Assembly (NCBI GenBank): GCA_963555705.1
Contig: OY743169.1
Coordinates: 5,084,014-5,148,013, forward strand
Source: Ligustrum vulgare
Taxonomy: Eukaryota > Streptophyta > Magnoliopsida > Lamiales > Oleaceae
DNA length: 64,000 bases
Direction of reading: 5' to 3'
A program made the translations under genes and the position numbers. Below are positions 22,859 to 35,278 of the stretch, in pieces. The notes under the pieces are model-generated. The model was not told the origin of the DNA. It ran no database searches and worked only from the letters and a program-made list of their open reading frames with translations. Positions within the stretch are counted from its first letter, which is position 1. Every line of letters starts with the position of its first letter.

Positions 22859-23192
22859 CAAATTCCACACTACACATGGAACCAACAGTTGTTTTGTTGC
22901 GAAATTAGCAGACCCAGTGACGAATATCAACCCAGAGGATGCGGATGACGAAGACCCTGAAAATGAATTTTATCAGGTTCGAAACTATCTGTTTGACTTG
23001 ATTTGTTTAAAATCTGAATTTTCCTTTGTGGGTCTCTGAAGTATTTTGAATTACAAGCATGTGTATTTTATTTTGCAGTCAAATTTCCCATCGCACATGG
23101 AAGCAACAGTTGTGATTTGCTGCGAAATAAGCAGACCCAAGTGATGGATATCGAGCCAGGCGATGCGAATGATGAAGACCCTGAAAATGAAT
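22859..23192 (+). repeat. Duplicated ~110-bp exon-like fragment
   Basis: Two copies (22859-22966 and 23083-23192) start at CACATGGAA-CAACAGTTGT and end at GAAGACCCTGAAAATGAA. They read as a short acidic peptide (DADDEDPENE type) in one frame. The spacer begins with a GT-like donor and ends TTTATTTTGCAG, so each copy looks like an exon bounded by an intron. No known protein recognised; probably a gene fragment duplicated with its intron. A CG-rich stretch with GCGCGCGCCTAGGCGG precedes it. Confidence 0.55.
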
Positions 23193-24092
23193 CAATAGTT
23201 TTTTCTTTTAATAATATATAATATTACCTTAACTATTTTAAAAAATTAGTATTAGTTCTACACAGATATTACGCATCACATTCATGTTATACATAAGACG
23301 TGCAACGCGCGTGCTTATTACTATTAGTACTAGTAAATTGAAAAGTAACTACCTTTGCGTACGTGTTGTTAAGGGATTGATAAATCATATATCCATATGG
23401 AATTAGAGTTCATAATACTCAAACGATCTGATCAATTTTTTCAGAAGCTCGAACGAGCCATCATCTACGACTACGTGGTACGTTTTCGAACATGAGTTTC
23501 AATACATACGTAAAATGCAACTTGAACATATGTATCTTTAGTTCTTAGATAATAGTAATATTGCTAGATACATATCTTCTATCATTAAAAGAGGTGCAAT
23601 CCACTCGATCTCTTTAAGAATGAGAAATAAAGACACAAGTCGCAGTCTTTGGCCTTTAGTCATGTGTGAAAGAGAAGTTTATAGATTACGAAATATTAGG
23701 GATACAGATCCCAAGAAGAAATGTGGGGTCTTAGATTGAAACATAATTTGCTCTTTTCTCGACAAAAGTCACAATTTGATCAACTTCTTGTTATCCTCTG
23801 TCAGCAAATTCTTGAGCGTTTTGTCAGTCGCCTTGTACCATGATCCCACGTGCATTTGAGTCCCTTTTGCTTTCTTGGTTGTATTGTCATCACGTGCTTC
23901 TTCTTCATCTTCAATGTGCATACTTTAGATACATTCATTTTTATGTATATATGGGAGAACATCTCTTTATCATATGGCCACCATCAATTTATTGAAAAAC
24001 TTGGGTTCCCATTTGCCAACGGGTACTTGGTCTAGACTGACAGGAACACTATAAGCCTCGAAAATGACAACATACATATCTTAAGATTCAAT
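23193..24092. other. Intergenic, no gene
   Basis: The word GTGCAACGCGCGTGC followed by ACTATTAGTACTAGT at 23300-23335 is reminiscent of a plant Helitron 3' end (hairpin then CTAG), but no opposite end was found. The rest is unassigned AT-rich sequence. Confidence 0.35.
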
Positions 24093-24161
24093 TTTGTAAA
24101 TTGTTTATAAACAAATTTATAAATAAAACTTTTTCCCATATTAAATTTTGAAAGCATCACA

Positions 24162-24612
24162 TGTTAAAAAATTTATCACAGATAATTATTTATCTATGAT
24201 ATAAAATCATCATGCTGAATTATCAAGAATTAATAATTGAAGCGGAAGCGTACCTTAATCAAATATGATTCAGATGAACGATTCGGTTGGTTAGATCTTC
24301 CAAATCAATACGTAGTCCTTATTTTCTCTCTGATGATGGGATGTCAAAGGAATGAACAATACGTAGGATTCAGGGATCGTAACCGACTTTATATACTGTA
24401 TTTCCAGTTAACCTAATCCGGCTCATCATGAATTAGGTAATGGCCTGGTATCTACACATAAAAGTCCATACATTATTTTAGATGCATTAAAACCCGATAT
24501 ATATAAAATCCTTATTAGATCACTTTAAATGGGCTTAACCAAATTTGATAGTCTTTTATTCAATACACAATAATTTACATATAAGCCCACACGATTGATT
24601 AAAATCCTTACA
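24162..24612 (-). repeat. Copia 3' LTR (in element orientation)
   Basis: 451 bp, TG...CA ends in both orientations. It contains AATACGTAGTCC and CTTTATATACTG, shared with the other LTR. Confidence 0.95.
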
Positions 24613-25479
24613 ATCTCCCACTTGGGCTATATGTGTAACCTTACAATTGTGTATCAATCATACCTTATGAGTACTCAGAATCTTGCTATCATTACTGAAT
24701 GCATCCCCAAACAATCCGGTCCATCAATTATATCAACATAGGATCAAAGCGGCTTTCGCTACATTAATCGTAACTAAACCTATCAATGGTCACGTATATC
24801 GACATAACTGAATGACATGGATCAAGTATGGATGTGTAGCATGAAAATTACATGTAATGTGATCTTCAACATGCCTATTTCCAATTGGTCCAACTTTAGT
24901 GAGATCATCCTCAAACAAGTTCAGAGATAATAAACCTGAAACCTTACAGCTGTAAATAACTTTAACTTTAAACTGTATCCAAAAGGACAATAAACGTGTC
25001 TAATGCACCCAAAATACAAACTCCCACTGAAACCAAATATCCTTAAGAAATACAGCACCCATATGAACAATGTGCTCATGAAAGACCTTGGGTGGTAATA
25101 CTTTAGTAAGCGGATCCGCAATTATGGAGTTTGTCCTAATGTGCTCTTATTGACACGTGTCCACTCTGAACTGTATCCTTCACAACCAGGAACTTATGTC
25201 AATGTATGTTGACTTAGTTGAGCTCCTGTTGTTACTGTAATATAAATCTGCTGAGTTATTCTCACAATACAACTTTAGTGGTCTTTCTATACCGTACAGA
25301 ATACGCAGCCCAGTGAAAAAATTTCACAGCTATATTCCATAATTAGATGCCCCCAAAAATGCTACAAACTCTGCTGCCAGGTGAAAGAAGCTAAAGTGTC
25401 TGTTAAGCACTCCTTCCGGAAATAGCTCCTCCAACTAGCAGATAGATGTAGCCTGATGTGGATCTTCTACTGTTTTGAC

Positions 25480-26890
25480 ATCTAGCAAAAATCGGAATCA
25501 TAATACCATATGATCTCCAACTGATCCGATTTTCTGTATGTGAGCATGTAATCTTTTGTTCTCTTTAAATACCTTATAACCCATGTTTGGCTGCTTTCCA
25601 AATGATCCATCCCAGGGTTACTTAAATATCTCCTTAGTATCCCAATAATGTATGCAATATCCGAACGCATACAAATTTGAGCATACATCAGACTTTCTAT
25701 AGCTTAACTATGTGGGATCCTCTGCATTTTTTTAACTTCAAGATAACTTTTCGGGGATTAGTTGAGACTAAATTGTCTCCCTTAGCGATAGGGGTGTCCC
25801 CTGATTTACTGTCTTGCATGCCAAACCTCTTAAGCACTTTATCGATATAGCCCTTTTGTGACAATTCAAAAATACCCCGAGAACAATCCCGGTGTATCTG
25901 AATTCCTAATACAAAAGAGACGTCATCAAGATTTTTAATCTCAAAATTCCTTGACCAAAATCTCATAATTTTATGTGACATGCCTATATCATTAGTGGCA
26001 ATCAATATGTTATCAACATACAAAATCAGGAAAATACACTTACTCCCACTGAACTTGTAATACATACAATCATCAACAACATTAATCTCAAAACCAAATG
26101 AGATAATTGTTTGATGAAATTTGTATTACCCTTAACGGGAAGCTGGCTTGAGTACACAATGGATTTCTTTAATTTGCAAACCATTTTCTTTGGGTCTATT
26201 GACACAAAGTTTACTGATTGCACCATATAGATCGTCCCATCAATGTCACCATTGAGAAACGCCACCTTAGTATCTATTTGATGTAACTAGAGGTCAAAAT
26301 GTGCAACAACCTAACTTTCCTGAAAGAGTCTTTCGTAGAAACCAAAGGGAAAGTCTCTTTATAATCAATGCCATCATTCCATGTAAAGCATTTAGATACA
26401 AGACGAACTTTATATCTTTCCACATTACCTTTCAAATCCCTCTTGGTTTAAAAATCCATTTAAGACCAACACTTTCTGGTAATGGGACAAGATCCCAAAC
26501 TTTATTGTCTTGCATATGCTTATACTCCTTATTTATGACACCAATCCACTTTTGAGAGTTAGAACCCTGCATGGCTTGATGGAATTGATTGGACCATCTT
26601 CCACCATTCCATTATTTCCTTATGTTCTTGGAAAAATACTATTTAAATTATCCAGAATAGCATTTTTTCTCTTTCTCTCATAGATCTCCTTAATGGCTTT
26701 AGTTATTGAGGTTGTTGAGTTTGTACTTCTGAAATTTACCTTATTTTGGATGGGAGGTTCTTCAATATTGTCCAGTTGAGGTTCCGGATATGCTTTTTGA
26801 TCAATGACATGCATAGAAAACTTGCACATTATCAAAAGCAACAATAGGAATCGAAACTGAACCTTCCTCAACTTCTTCCTTAAAGACAAT
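25480..26890 (-). pseudogene. Copia reverse transcriptase/RNase H remnant
   Basis: Pieces read in several frames. They include an RT start region (WIFKPRGI-like, about 26450), the catalytic-type box LYVDNILIATND (about 26000; YVDN replaces the usual YVDD), LGIQIHRD, GYIDKVLKRFGM, and the later segment ICMRSDIAYIIGILRRYLSNPG. The frames are broken by stops and shifts, and the second Asp of the YVDD box is Asn. It is a dead copy. Confidence 0.85.
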
Positions 26891-26899
26891 ATCTTAATC

Positions 26900-27165
26900 T
26901 TATTTCTCCCCCAAACTCAACATCCTCAAAAATGTTGCATTTCCCGTTTCAAAAGTTGACTTAAGTGTGGGATCATAAAATTAATAGCCCCTTAAACGCT
27001 CAGAATAACCAATAAAGTAGCTGCTGACTGTTTTGTAGTCCAATTTCTTTATGTGGCCTATAAAACCTAGCCTTAGCTGGACATCCCCAAATGTGAAAAT
27101 GCTTTAGACTAATCTTTAAGCCTGTTAAAAGCTCATAAGGTGTTTTAGTAGCTGCTTTAGTTGGT
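26900..27165 (-). pseudogene. Copia integrase C-terminal fragment
   Basis: The minus strand reads TPYELLTGLKISLKHFHIWG-type sequence near 27100, then words of the post-integrase linker (FYDPT, about 26970). It joins the gag zinc knuckle at about 27170 without protease or the integrase core, so more than 1 kb of pol appears deleted. Confidence 0.7.
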
Positions 27166-27166
27166 A

Positions 27167-28100
27167 TTATGTACTATCTTTCTTTGAATGTCCAGATTTC
27201 TGGCAAAAGAAACAACCCTTAATGTGTTTATGTGGTTTCTCTTGTTCTAAACCTTTAACAACTTTATTTTCTTTATTTGTTTTCTTGCCCTTATCTTTAG
27301 AGGTGTTTGCCAAGTGAATACTTTCAGTTCTGTCCTGCTTCAACTTTTCTTCCTCTTGCACACAAAATAGAATGAGCTCATTTAGAGTTCATTTCTCCCT
27401 TTGATAGTTACAACTGACCTTAAATTAACTAAATTGTGCAAGAAGCTTGCACACTATGAAATGAGCTCATTTAGAGTCAATTTCTACTTTGACAGTTATA
27501 ACTAACCTTGAATTAACTATAATGTGCTGGAAGCGATATCAATACCAAATGCACGAGCAAGTCATTAGACAAGTCGAGTTTTAGTTCCTTAAGTTTTGAA
27601 GCAGTGTGAGACATCTACATGATGTACTCCCTTATTTTCTTATTGCCTTTATACTTTATTGAAATCAAGCTTTGCATAAGCGTGCTTGTTTCAACTTTAT
27701 CGGTTTTCGCAAAACGTTTCTTAATTTCGGCAAGGAATTCATTGGCATCATTTACCTCCTCAGATACTATGCTACTAAAAGCTTCCGGAATTCCGCACTT
27801 AATGATCATGAGACTCACGTAATTTAAGCATTCCCACTTCTCAAAGTTCCTCATTTGATTAGATGAACTTTAATCCGTAAGAGGAGCAGGTTGCTCAATC
27901 CTTAGTACACGATCTAGATCCATGCAGCCAACGAAAAGTTAATGTTCTTGTTTTGATCCTTGAAGTTTGTTCCATAAATACAGGGATTAAATTTGAGCTT
28001 GTAGATATATTACTAACAGAATTTGAAACCGAATAGAGAACACTTAAATAAAATAGTTCACATAAGTACCTTATTATGCAAATCATACTTTCAAACAATG
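27167..28100 (-). pseudogene. Copia gag remnant with CCHC zinc knuckle
   Basis: CFFCQKSGHSKKDS near 27170-27210 gives C-x2-C-x4-H, but the final Cys codon is replaced. Upstream, 27615-27854 reads a UBN2-type gag piece (MIKCGIPEAF, NEFLAEIKKRF). A short duplication (AATGAGCTCATTTAGAGT at 27371 and 27461) and stops show decay. Confidence 0.8.
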
Positions 28101-28173
28101 GTAGAGCCCATCACAAGATACCTAGCACAACATCAATATTTAGTCTTTAGACAGAAATATTGACTTGTAAGTG

Positions 28174-28580
28174 GTACTCTTGGTGTAGTAATCAAACACT
28201 GACAGTAAGACATGTCAACCAACAAACCTTTCTTTGGACCGATTTATTGATCACGCGCAAAACCAAATAACCGTCACGTATTTATCACCACAAGTTCATG
28301 TGAAATTCGGGCCAAATATTGACCTTCCTTTGGACCGATCAATATCCGCATGAAATAACACAAAAACACCTAATTTTCCCTTGGTGTAGTGATCAAACAC
28401 TGGCAATAAGACATGTTAACCAATAAACCTTTCTTTGGACCGATTTATTGGTCACACTTTAAACCAAATAATTGCCATCACCACAGATGCATGTGAAATT
28501 CGAGCCAAATATTGACCTTCCTTTGTGCCGATCAAAATCCGCAATGAATAATACACACAAATACATTCTATTATTCAAAG
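28174..28580 (-). repeat. ~208-bp tandem duplication in the copia leader
   Basis: GGTGTAGT-ATCAAACACTG starts units at 28174 and 28382. Both contain CCTTTCTTTGGACCGATTTATTG and end near CAAATATTGACCTTCCTTTG. It is non-coding and lies in the untranslated 5' leader. Confidence 0.8.
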
Positions 28581-28739
28581 TTAATTAATATCCACAAGAG
28601 AGTTTGCTTGGCAACATGTTGCTTCAACTAACTTACTTTCGAATATTATATCTCTCAAAAGATTCCGATGTACCAAGATTTGAAACTGAAATCCATTGAT
28701 TTGCATCTATATTTGACTTTAGGATTTGAATTATAGAAT

Positions 28740-29500
28740 TCAAAACTTTAGAATAAAGCAATCCTTAAGTTAGGAGAGTCAATTGCAATATTCTTAAACC
28801 TTAGGTGGCCAATTATGTAAAATTTTAAGCTTGAAGGACTTAAATTATAATTTTCCCAAAACTTTATTGGCCAATTTTGAGAAATTCCAAACTTTAGGTC
28901 CCAATTTGAAAGAAAATCAAACTTTAGAGGTCCAAAATATGAAATTTTCAATCTTTAAAGTTTGATTTTGAAAATTTTCAAACTTTAGGAGCAAATTTAG
29001 AAAATTCCCAAACTTTAGGGACTTCATTTTAAAAAAAGTTCAAACTTTAAGGACCAATTTTGAACATTTCCAAACTTTAGTGACTGAATTAGAAAATTTT
29101 CAATCTTTAGGGACCAAATTAAAGAATTTCAGAACTTTAGGTGCTGTATTAGAAAATTTTCAAACTTTAGGGACTGAAAATGAAAATTTTCAAACTTTAA
29201 GTGACCAATTTAGAGAATTTTCAAGCTTTAGGGACCAATTTTGAAAATTCTCAAACATTAGGGGCTGAAATATTATACCATTAACCTTAAAGGTACCAAT
29301 CTTGAAAATTTTCAAAATTCAGGGGCTGAAATATAAAATCAGAAACTTGAGAGGTCCTGACTTAACTAAATTATAACTTTAGGGGCTCAATTTATAAATT
29401 CAAAACTTTAAAATGCCCAACTTTAATAATTTTATAACCTTAGGGGCTGAAGTTATAAATTCCAGAACTTGAAGGGTTTAAACTTTATTTCATAATAACC
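28740..29500 (-). repeat. Short-period repeats (CAAACTTTAGGGACC) in the copia leader
   Basis: About 20 degenerate units of 35-40 bp built from AACTTTAGGG(A/G)C(C/T) and GAAAATTTTC. Sequences of this kind are common in plant LTR elements. They give no coding capacity. Confidence 0.8.
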
Positions 29501-30218
29501 TTTAGGGACTTGGTCTGCAATAAACCCAAAAATCGGAAATTGCACAATAAGTCCTCAAAATCATTAAATTTTCAGGCAGAAGTACCTGGTCCAAAATCGC
29601 ACAGCTAGGGTTATAAACCCTAGCTGCCGCCGCCGCAGCCCCTAATCGCCGAACCTCATTCCAGAGAATGAGGCGCCACCACCGGCGTTTTCAAGAAAGA
29701 AAGAAAAAAAAATCGCCTGTAGCACCATTCTCGGCGACCCTATTGCGACGCAGCGCCATCCCCGACGTGGCGCACCCATGCCGGTGATGGCCCAAAAAAA
29801 AAAATCGTCCACAAATCCAAATATATACACAGTCAGAATTGATTGCTGAATCTTAATACCAAATCCAAAACCTAACTTAATCAACCATAAATCCGAATCC
29901 ACAAAAATGACCGTGTGTTCATAAGCCCAATATATATTCAAAACCCATTCTCAACAAATCCATACACAACACGATTTCGACCAACACCAAATTAGATTCC
30001 ATAAAATTTCTACCTTAATTTCGAAAATTATATACATACAGGAATGAATATATATATATATATATATACCCACGAAAATCATATACAAAACCTAACTTTA
30101 ACAGATTTTATATATACAAAATTCAACTGAAATTCATACATATACAAATAGATCTACATGTCGGCAGTTTGGTTTCATATATATGTGTTTGAAATAGATC
30201 TGATAATTCAACACGATG

Positions 30219-30235
30219 TTGGCTCTGATACCACT
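30219..30235 (-). other. Primer binding site (initiator-Met tRNA)
   Basis: Directly inside the 5' LTR, the minus strand reads AGTGGTATCAGAGCCAAC, the standard plant copia PBS. It fixes the element's orientation. Confidence 0.95.
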
Positions 30236-30687
30236 TGTTAGAAAATTTATCACAGACAATTATTTATCTATGATCTAAAATCATCATGCTGAATTATCAA
30301 GAATTAATAATTGAAGCGGAAGCGTGCCTTAATCAGATATGATTCACGATGAACGATTCTGTTGGTTGGATCTTCCAAATCAATACGTAGTCCTTATTTT
30401 CTCTCTGATGATGGGATGTCAAAGGAATGAACAATACGTAGGATTCAGGGACCATAACCGACTTTATATACTGTATTGCCAGTTAACCTAATCCGGCCCA
30501 TCATGAGTTAGGTAATGACCTGGTATCTACACATAAAAGCCCATACATTATTTTAGATGCATTAAAGCCCGATATATATAAAATCCTTATTAGATCACTT
30601 TAAATGGGCTTAATCAAATTTGATAGTCTTTTATTCAATACACAATAATTCACATATAAGCTCACACGATTGATTAAAATCCTTACA
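30236..30687 (-). repeat. Copia 5' LTR (in element orientation)
   Basis: 452 bp, bounded by the PBS on its inner side and TSD TCACA on its outer side. Confidence 0.95.
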
Positions 30688-30715
30688 TCACATTCTTTGT
30701 TTATAAACAAAAAGA

Positions 30716-31737
30716 CTTTACATTTCCAATTATTTGTTCTACTCGATAAAACTCGCACACAAGTTCAAGCTATGGTGAAGAAAACTTCATAAGGAACCGA
30801 CTATTTAAAAGATTTTAAGTAAGTAAGACGAGAATTATGGTGTCAGTGTTTTAGCCAATGATAGAAACATAGGTAGGTTGTGCTAGCAATCCACACAAGC
30901 TAATACATTTTATTCTTGTCAATCCTCCATGAATATGAATGGTTTAGGTTAATGTGTGATATCTTTTTATTTGAAAATTTAGAAAATATTGTTATTATAA
31001 TATTAATTGAAGGCAGGTTGGGCAATTAAAAAATAGCGAAGAGGGTAGTTTTATCCGAATATATTCCTCCCACGTCGGGACTTTTATATAAAAGTAGATT
31101 ACTTGAAAACAGTTATATTTCATTTCATGTAATATAAACTTGTCATATACTATGTTGTTTTCATCACATGAAAGATTGAATTTGGACTGACATTGTAACG
31201 AAGCACCAAAGTCATCGCAATTTGAACGAATCACAAACGATCATCTCTCCCTTCTTCAGTCTGTTATTCTTTAGAATTTCGACTAATTTCTAACGCCATA
31301 ATTTGTTATATATGACAATTTGGTTACCGTCGAGTTGCAATTGGGGATAACATGGAAAAGTTGGTAGTGTCTATTATTAAATGAATGAAATTGAAGATTG
31401 ATAAAAGGGTTCCTTTAAGAAGAATGAGATTTTAATGGAATTCTATTTCTTTGTTGGGTGGATTTGTAAATAGTGACGCCAAATAATGAAAGTTTGTAAA
31501 TTCGAGTCGAAATTTGGACAGAGTAACGGTAATGAAAGTACAAACAATGAAGAAGAAGAAAAGAAGGACAATGCCGAGGCAAGAGTTGAACTCTTTGTCC
31601 TTAAGTCGAATTTGCCCCGCAACGGTGCCTACGGATAACGGCAATCGACTCTCAAGATACAACGGCTTCACTTGTGTTTGTAGCACTTCAAAACACAAGT
31701 ACAACGAACCAAATATAGGCTTATATACTCCAAATGA
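30716..31737. other. Intergenic, no gene
   Basis: The short ORFs at 30995-31234 and 31432-31756 have no recognised domain. Nothing structured was noticed. Confidence 0.4.
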
Positions 31738-32448
31738 TGCAATGAAGGAAAATTAAAATAAATGAAATGATTTTGATTTAGGAGACAAGTGAGGATGAGA
31801 GGTGTTTTTGCATATCAAATTGTGAGGAATATGACACCCAAAGGGTCCTATTTATAGACCATGAAAGGGTGTGGACGAAGTGGTTGAGACCCAAATCATG
31901 CACCCTTTCCAAACAATGCACCTTTATGAAAATGTGTCATTTGGCCGGACAACCGTGTGGCCGCACGGTCTATCACGGTTTAACTTAAAAAACTCGAAAA
32001 TGAAATTGACGTGTGGTCACACGGTCAAACATTTTGACCTGATTTTCGTCATTTTCCGTAATTTCTCATTCATCCGATATTGATTTTCGAAATGCCAAAT
32101 ATACCCTTCAATACATGCAGAGAAATCAAAATTCTCTTTCGGGGGCGCTGCCCCCTCGACCCCCACGACCTGACCGGGCAAGTCGATCCCCGTTTGTGCG
32201 CTTCGAAGCGGCGAAGTGGCAAACAATTTTGCCTAAACGGATTGAGTCGAGCTTTTGAGTATTTGATCGAAGTCGACACGAAGCCACTTTAATCAATTTT
32301 CAATTCTCGATTTATTAACCAATATTCAAAATTCTTTGGGATCATTGAAGAAGAAGAGGATTTTGAGGTATACGTTATTCAAAGTTGGTAGTGCCTTTGG
32401 GGCACTAAGAGTCACAGACGGAAGCCGTCACTTGGATTTCAATGTCCA
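31738..32448 (-). mobile_element. Probable solo LTR, TSD AATGA
   Basis: TGCAATGAAGG...CAATGTCCA, flanked by AATGA at 31733-31737 and 32449-32453. On the minus strand a TATA box (TCTATAAATAGGACC, about 31847-31861) lies after a ~590-bp U3 and before a ~110-bp R-U5. The U3 contains the palindrome GGGGGC-GCT-GCCCCC (about 32142-32156), GTGGCCGCACGG words and a GC-rich stretch unlike its AT-rich surroundings. The superfamily is unknown. Confidence 0.65.
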
Positions 32449-32453
32449 AATGA

Positions 32454-33628
32454 TACACCCCGTTAATACTTTACTAATAAAAATTACGTAGAAAAATAAA
32501 AGTACGTTATTCTTTCATCTACACAAAAGAAAGGTGCATTATTAATAACCTTGTTATTACTTGCGTCGAAGTTGGAACCTTTTATTTATTTATTGTGTAA
32601 AATTATCTAGTAAAAGAGTTACATACGAAATATGTTGACGTCACTTCACATGTGAAAATGAGTAAGCAAGAATTCGATTTGGAATTTGAATATTTTGACT
32701 TTCTTGTGAATCTGCCAAATTTTACTATGTATTATGGTCATAATTTTATGAAGTTGGATGAACTAGAATTTCAATTATAAAGAAATTTCAGCGAAATGGG
32801 GCTCAGATTACCAAAGAACTGAATTTGTTGTATACTCAACAATAGTTCAGTTCGCGTTTGATTTGAGGTTGTAGATGCAAGCCAGATCGGAATTTATGAA
32901 AGTTAAGAGTTTTTTTTACATTAATTGTCCCCTTAAATAAGCATTAAATCCCCCTATTTATAGGCAAAATTGGGTGGACATATTATTACAATTTTTTTTT
33001 TTAAACATTAGTTCGAATTTGACATCTTTTGTAGATGTTTCTGATATATAATATGATTACATCTACATATACACGTGGTAACTAATGATATTCCTCTGAC
33101 AGAAACTTGATTGATGTGACATTCGGTTTGCATGTACCTTCACTTCGACTCGTTCGAGAATATTCTCTTTGCATGGAGGGGTTGCTGAGTTGCCTTAATG
33201 ATTTGAAATGGAAGATACTTCAGATCCACAATATATTTGAGAGACGTCGATGCCAGTTCGATTAAGGTACAGAATCACTTCGTATCAATATTTTTAGCTA
33301 GTTAGAGATAGTAAATGAGCCGAGCCGATCGAAACACGAGACACGAGCAGCTCAACTTTCCTGATCGACGAGCTTGGACACGAGCCAAGCAAGGAGACCA
33401 AAAAAAGGAGTCGAGTAACGAAGAGCTCATTGAGACAAGCCACAAGGCCGGCTCATTGGCTCATAATTTTTTTTTACAAAAAAGCCATTTTTGTAGGAGA
33501 ATGTAAAAAAAAAATTATAAAAAAATTAATGGCTCGTGCCCGTGACAAAACGAGCCGAACTCGACTCAACTCGTTTTAGATAAGCCTACCAGTTGGCTTA
33601 AAATGGCCCACACTACAACCCGTTCAAT
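32454..33628. other. Intergenic, no gene
   Basis: At 33315-33600, repeated GAGCCGAGC, ACGAGC and GGCTCG words in both orientations, with a T-run centre, look like a non-autonomous DNA element of the common CGAGC type; ends are not definable. The rest is unassigned. Confidence 0.4.
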
Positions 33629-33646
33629 CTTCTTTTACAAAGAGTC

Positions 33647-33889
33647 GCCCCCAAGGCACACCTCTCAGTGGCAAAGGGGAGGGTTGGTAAGTGCTCAGCG
33701 CATCCGGGTGTATGGTTCAAATCCTGAAATATTGTATTTGCTCCTTGTGGAAAGCGGGAGTTATTGAGAATTGCTCATACTTACTCAAACCCCTCCACTC
33801 TGGTCCCTGGGAGGTATAACCTGAATTTACAATCTCGAACCAATAACTTTGAACGTAGTCAGTTCGAGTCCTCAGGATGTGGGAAACAC
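33647..33889 (+). mobile_element. SINE family A, copy 2, 18-bp TSD
   Basis: CTTCTTTTACAAAGAGTC stands at 33629-33646 and again at 33890-33907, a perfect 18-bp target duplication. The body holds GTGGCAAAGGGG, TGGTAAGTGCTCAGCGC, the B box GGTTCAAATCC and GTTCGAGTCC. Unlike copy 1, it ends without a long A-run. Confidence 0.92.
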
Positions 33890-34419
33890 CTTCTTTTACA
33901 AAGAGTCACCAATTCAGTTCGGTTTGTCTCGTATTTCCTTCCTCCAGATCAGTTCGGTTAAAATACACCTGCCTCGTAAATTGCTGATTATTGAATTTTA
34001 TTCCACCTCGGTTCAATAACCAACAATATATATTATGTCGATAATTTTTTATTCTTATAAACTTTATCATAGGAAAGTTGGATAAAAAATAGAAAAGGAA
34101 AATATCCATCAAAGTTTTCCACCTCGATCCACGAGAAAATATTTTCGTGAAAATTGATCAAAACAAATTTTAAATGGTTGTACCTAAAAAAGATTTTCCA
34201 TGACAAAATTTTCTATAAAACACCAAAATTAAAAAGATTTTACCTAATTTGACATTTTTCATGAAAAATCTGAAATAACCGATTAGGTACAAAACATTCT
34301 TGACTATATTACAGTCATCACATTTTCGTGGAATAAAATTTCTTTTCTATCCATCTCTTATTATATTATAATATAATAATATTTAAAAGATGAAACAGAA
34401 GGATATATTTAAAAATTTA

Positions 34420-34707
34420 GGTCGTGTTTGATAGCCAACATTTGCCTTGCAAGATGGAATTGTTTTGTCATTTTTTGACTTTTTGGCATGTCTGATTGAG
34501 AATAAATTCCATGATAAATAGTTTCCAACTTAAACTCAGAAGTTGTCATTTGCCTTGATTCCCCACTTTTTCACCAAAAATATTAAATCAATCAAACATA
34601 TTAAACTTTCAATTCTTAGAAAAACGATTTCGCATAAATTCAATTCCCTATCATTTATTTCCTTTTCACTATAATTCCACTGTCGCTATCGCCTATCAAA
34701 TGGTCCC
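34420..34707. mobile_element. Tourist-like MITE, family B (short copy), TSD TTA
   Basis: It starts GGTCGTGTTTGATAGCC, ends GCCTATCAAATGGTCCC and is flanked by TTA on both sides. At 288 bp it is an internally shortened relative of the ~500-bp copies at 40678, 49704 and 55451. Confidence 0.8.
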
Positions 34708-34986
34708 TTAGAAAAATGTACGTCAATTGTAAAATTATTTTGAGTTCGCAAGCAATTGGATTCAATTTTCACAATTATTCTTGTGTATTATATTATTTTC
34801 TTATGTTCAGAAAATTATAGATGAGAAAATAAAATTACATTTGAACAGATTTTAAGTAAGTGTTCGACGGTACAAAAGAAATGATTTATAAACTATTTTT
34901 TAAATTACACAATTTCTCAAACCGCATTTTAATCATATATATTTTTTCTCTCCAATTTTTAACTAGACATTTACACTCAGAAACCA

Positions 34987-34989
<3 letters not shown>

Positions 34990-35041
<52 letters not shown>
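34990..35041 (+). repeat. (GA)n microsatellite
   Basis: About 26 GA units, roughly 110 bp before the TATA box of the RWP-RK gene. GA runs are frequent in plant promoters and bind GAGA/BPC factors; a function here is possible but not shown. Confidence 0.9.
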
Positions 35042-35044
<3 letters not shown>

Positions 35045-35149
35045 CGCCAAACACTACATAAATTTCAAAAATTAAAAGAAGCCAGACAAATTTTACCGTT
35101 TCATCAGTGTCAACGGTCATTAACTGCCTCCACCTTCCTGTCCCAAAAC

Positions 35150-35156
35150 TATATAA
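35150..35156 (+). promoter_or_regulatory. TATA box of the RWP-RK gene
   Basis: ACTATATAACCC, about 125 nt before the ATG at 35279. The sequence after it (CCTCAAATTCTTCCCCTTTC) has the CT-rich character of a plant 5' UTR. Confidence 0.6.
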
Positions 35157-35278
35157 CCCTCAAATTCTTCCCCTTTCAATAATTCCTACTCTCTGATTCG
35201 CGTCGCTTGGTCCCTGCCAAGCGTCGCCACAGCCCCACCACCACCACCGCCACCTTACGCAAATCAAGAAATTTAACA

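Larger units (their letters stand above)
24162..30687 (-). mobile_element. Ty1/copia retrotransposon, two LTRs, TSD TCACA, internally deleted
   Basis: The LTRs are 24162-24612 and 30236-30687 (both TGTTA...TTACA), flanked by TCACA at 24157-24161 and 30688-30692. Next to the right LTR, the minus strand reads TGGTATCAGAGCC, the initiator-Met tRNA primer site; next to the left LTR lies the purine tract AAGTGGGAGAT. By eye about 20 differences separate the LTRs, so the insertion is not recent. In transcription order: a ~2-kb leader, gag with a CCHC knuckle, a fragment of the end of integrase, then a reverse transcriptase with stops. Protease and most of integrase are missing. The flanks continue a family-A MITE (ATAAACAAATTTATAAATAAAAC on the left, ACATTCTTTGTTTATAAACAAA on the right), so the element landed inside it. 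Confidence 0.95.

Noticed and set aside
23280..23340. Helitron 3' end
   Set aside because: The hairpin and CTAG are suggestive, but no 5' TC end or second copy was found; noted only in the intergenic entry.
31514..32292. Several ORFs on both strands
   Set aside because: They fall in the GC-rich U3 of a probable solo LTR and overlap one another; none has a domain.
31738..32448. Endogenous pararetrovirus piece
   Set aside because: GC-rich words prompted the idea, but TG...CA ends, a TATA box in the right place and AATGA duplications fit a solo LTR; no viral coding sequence was seen.
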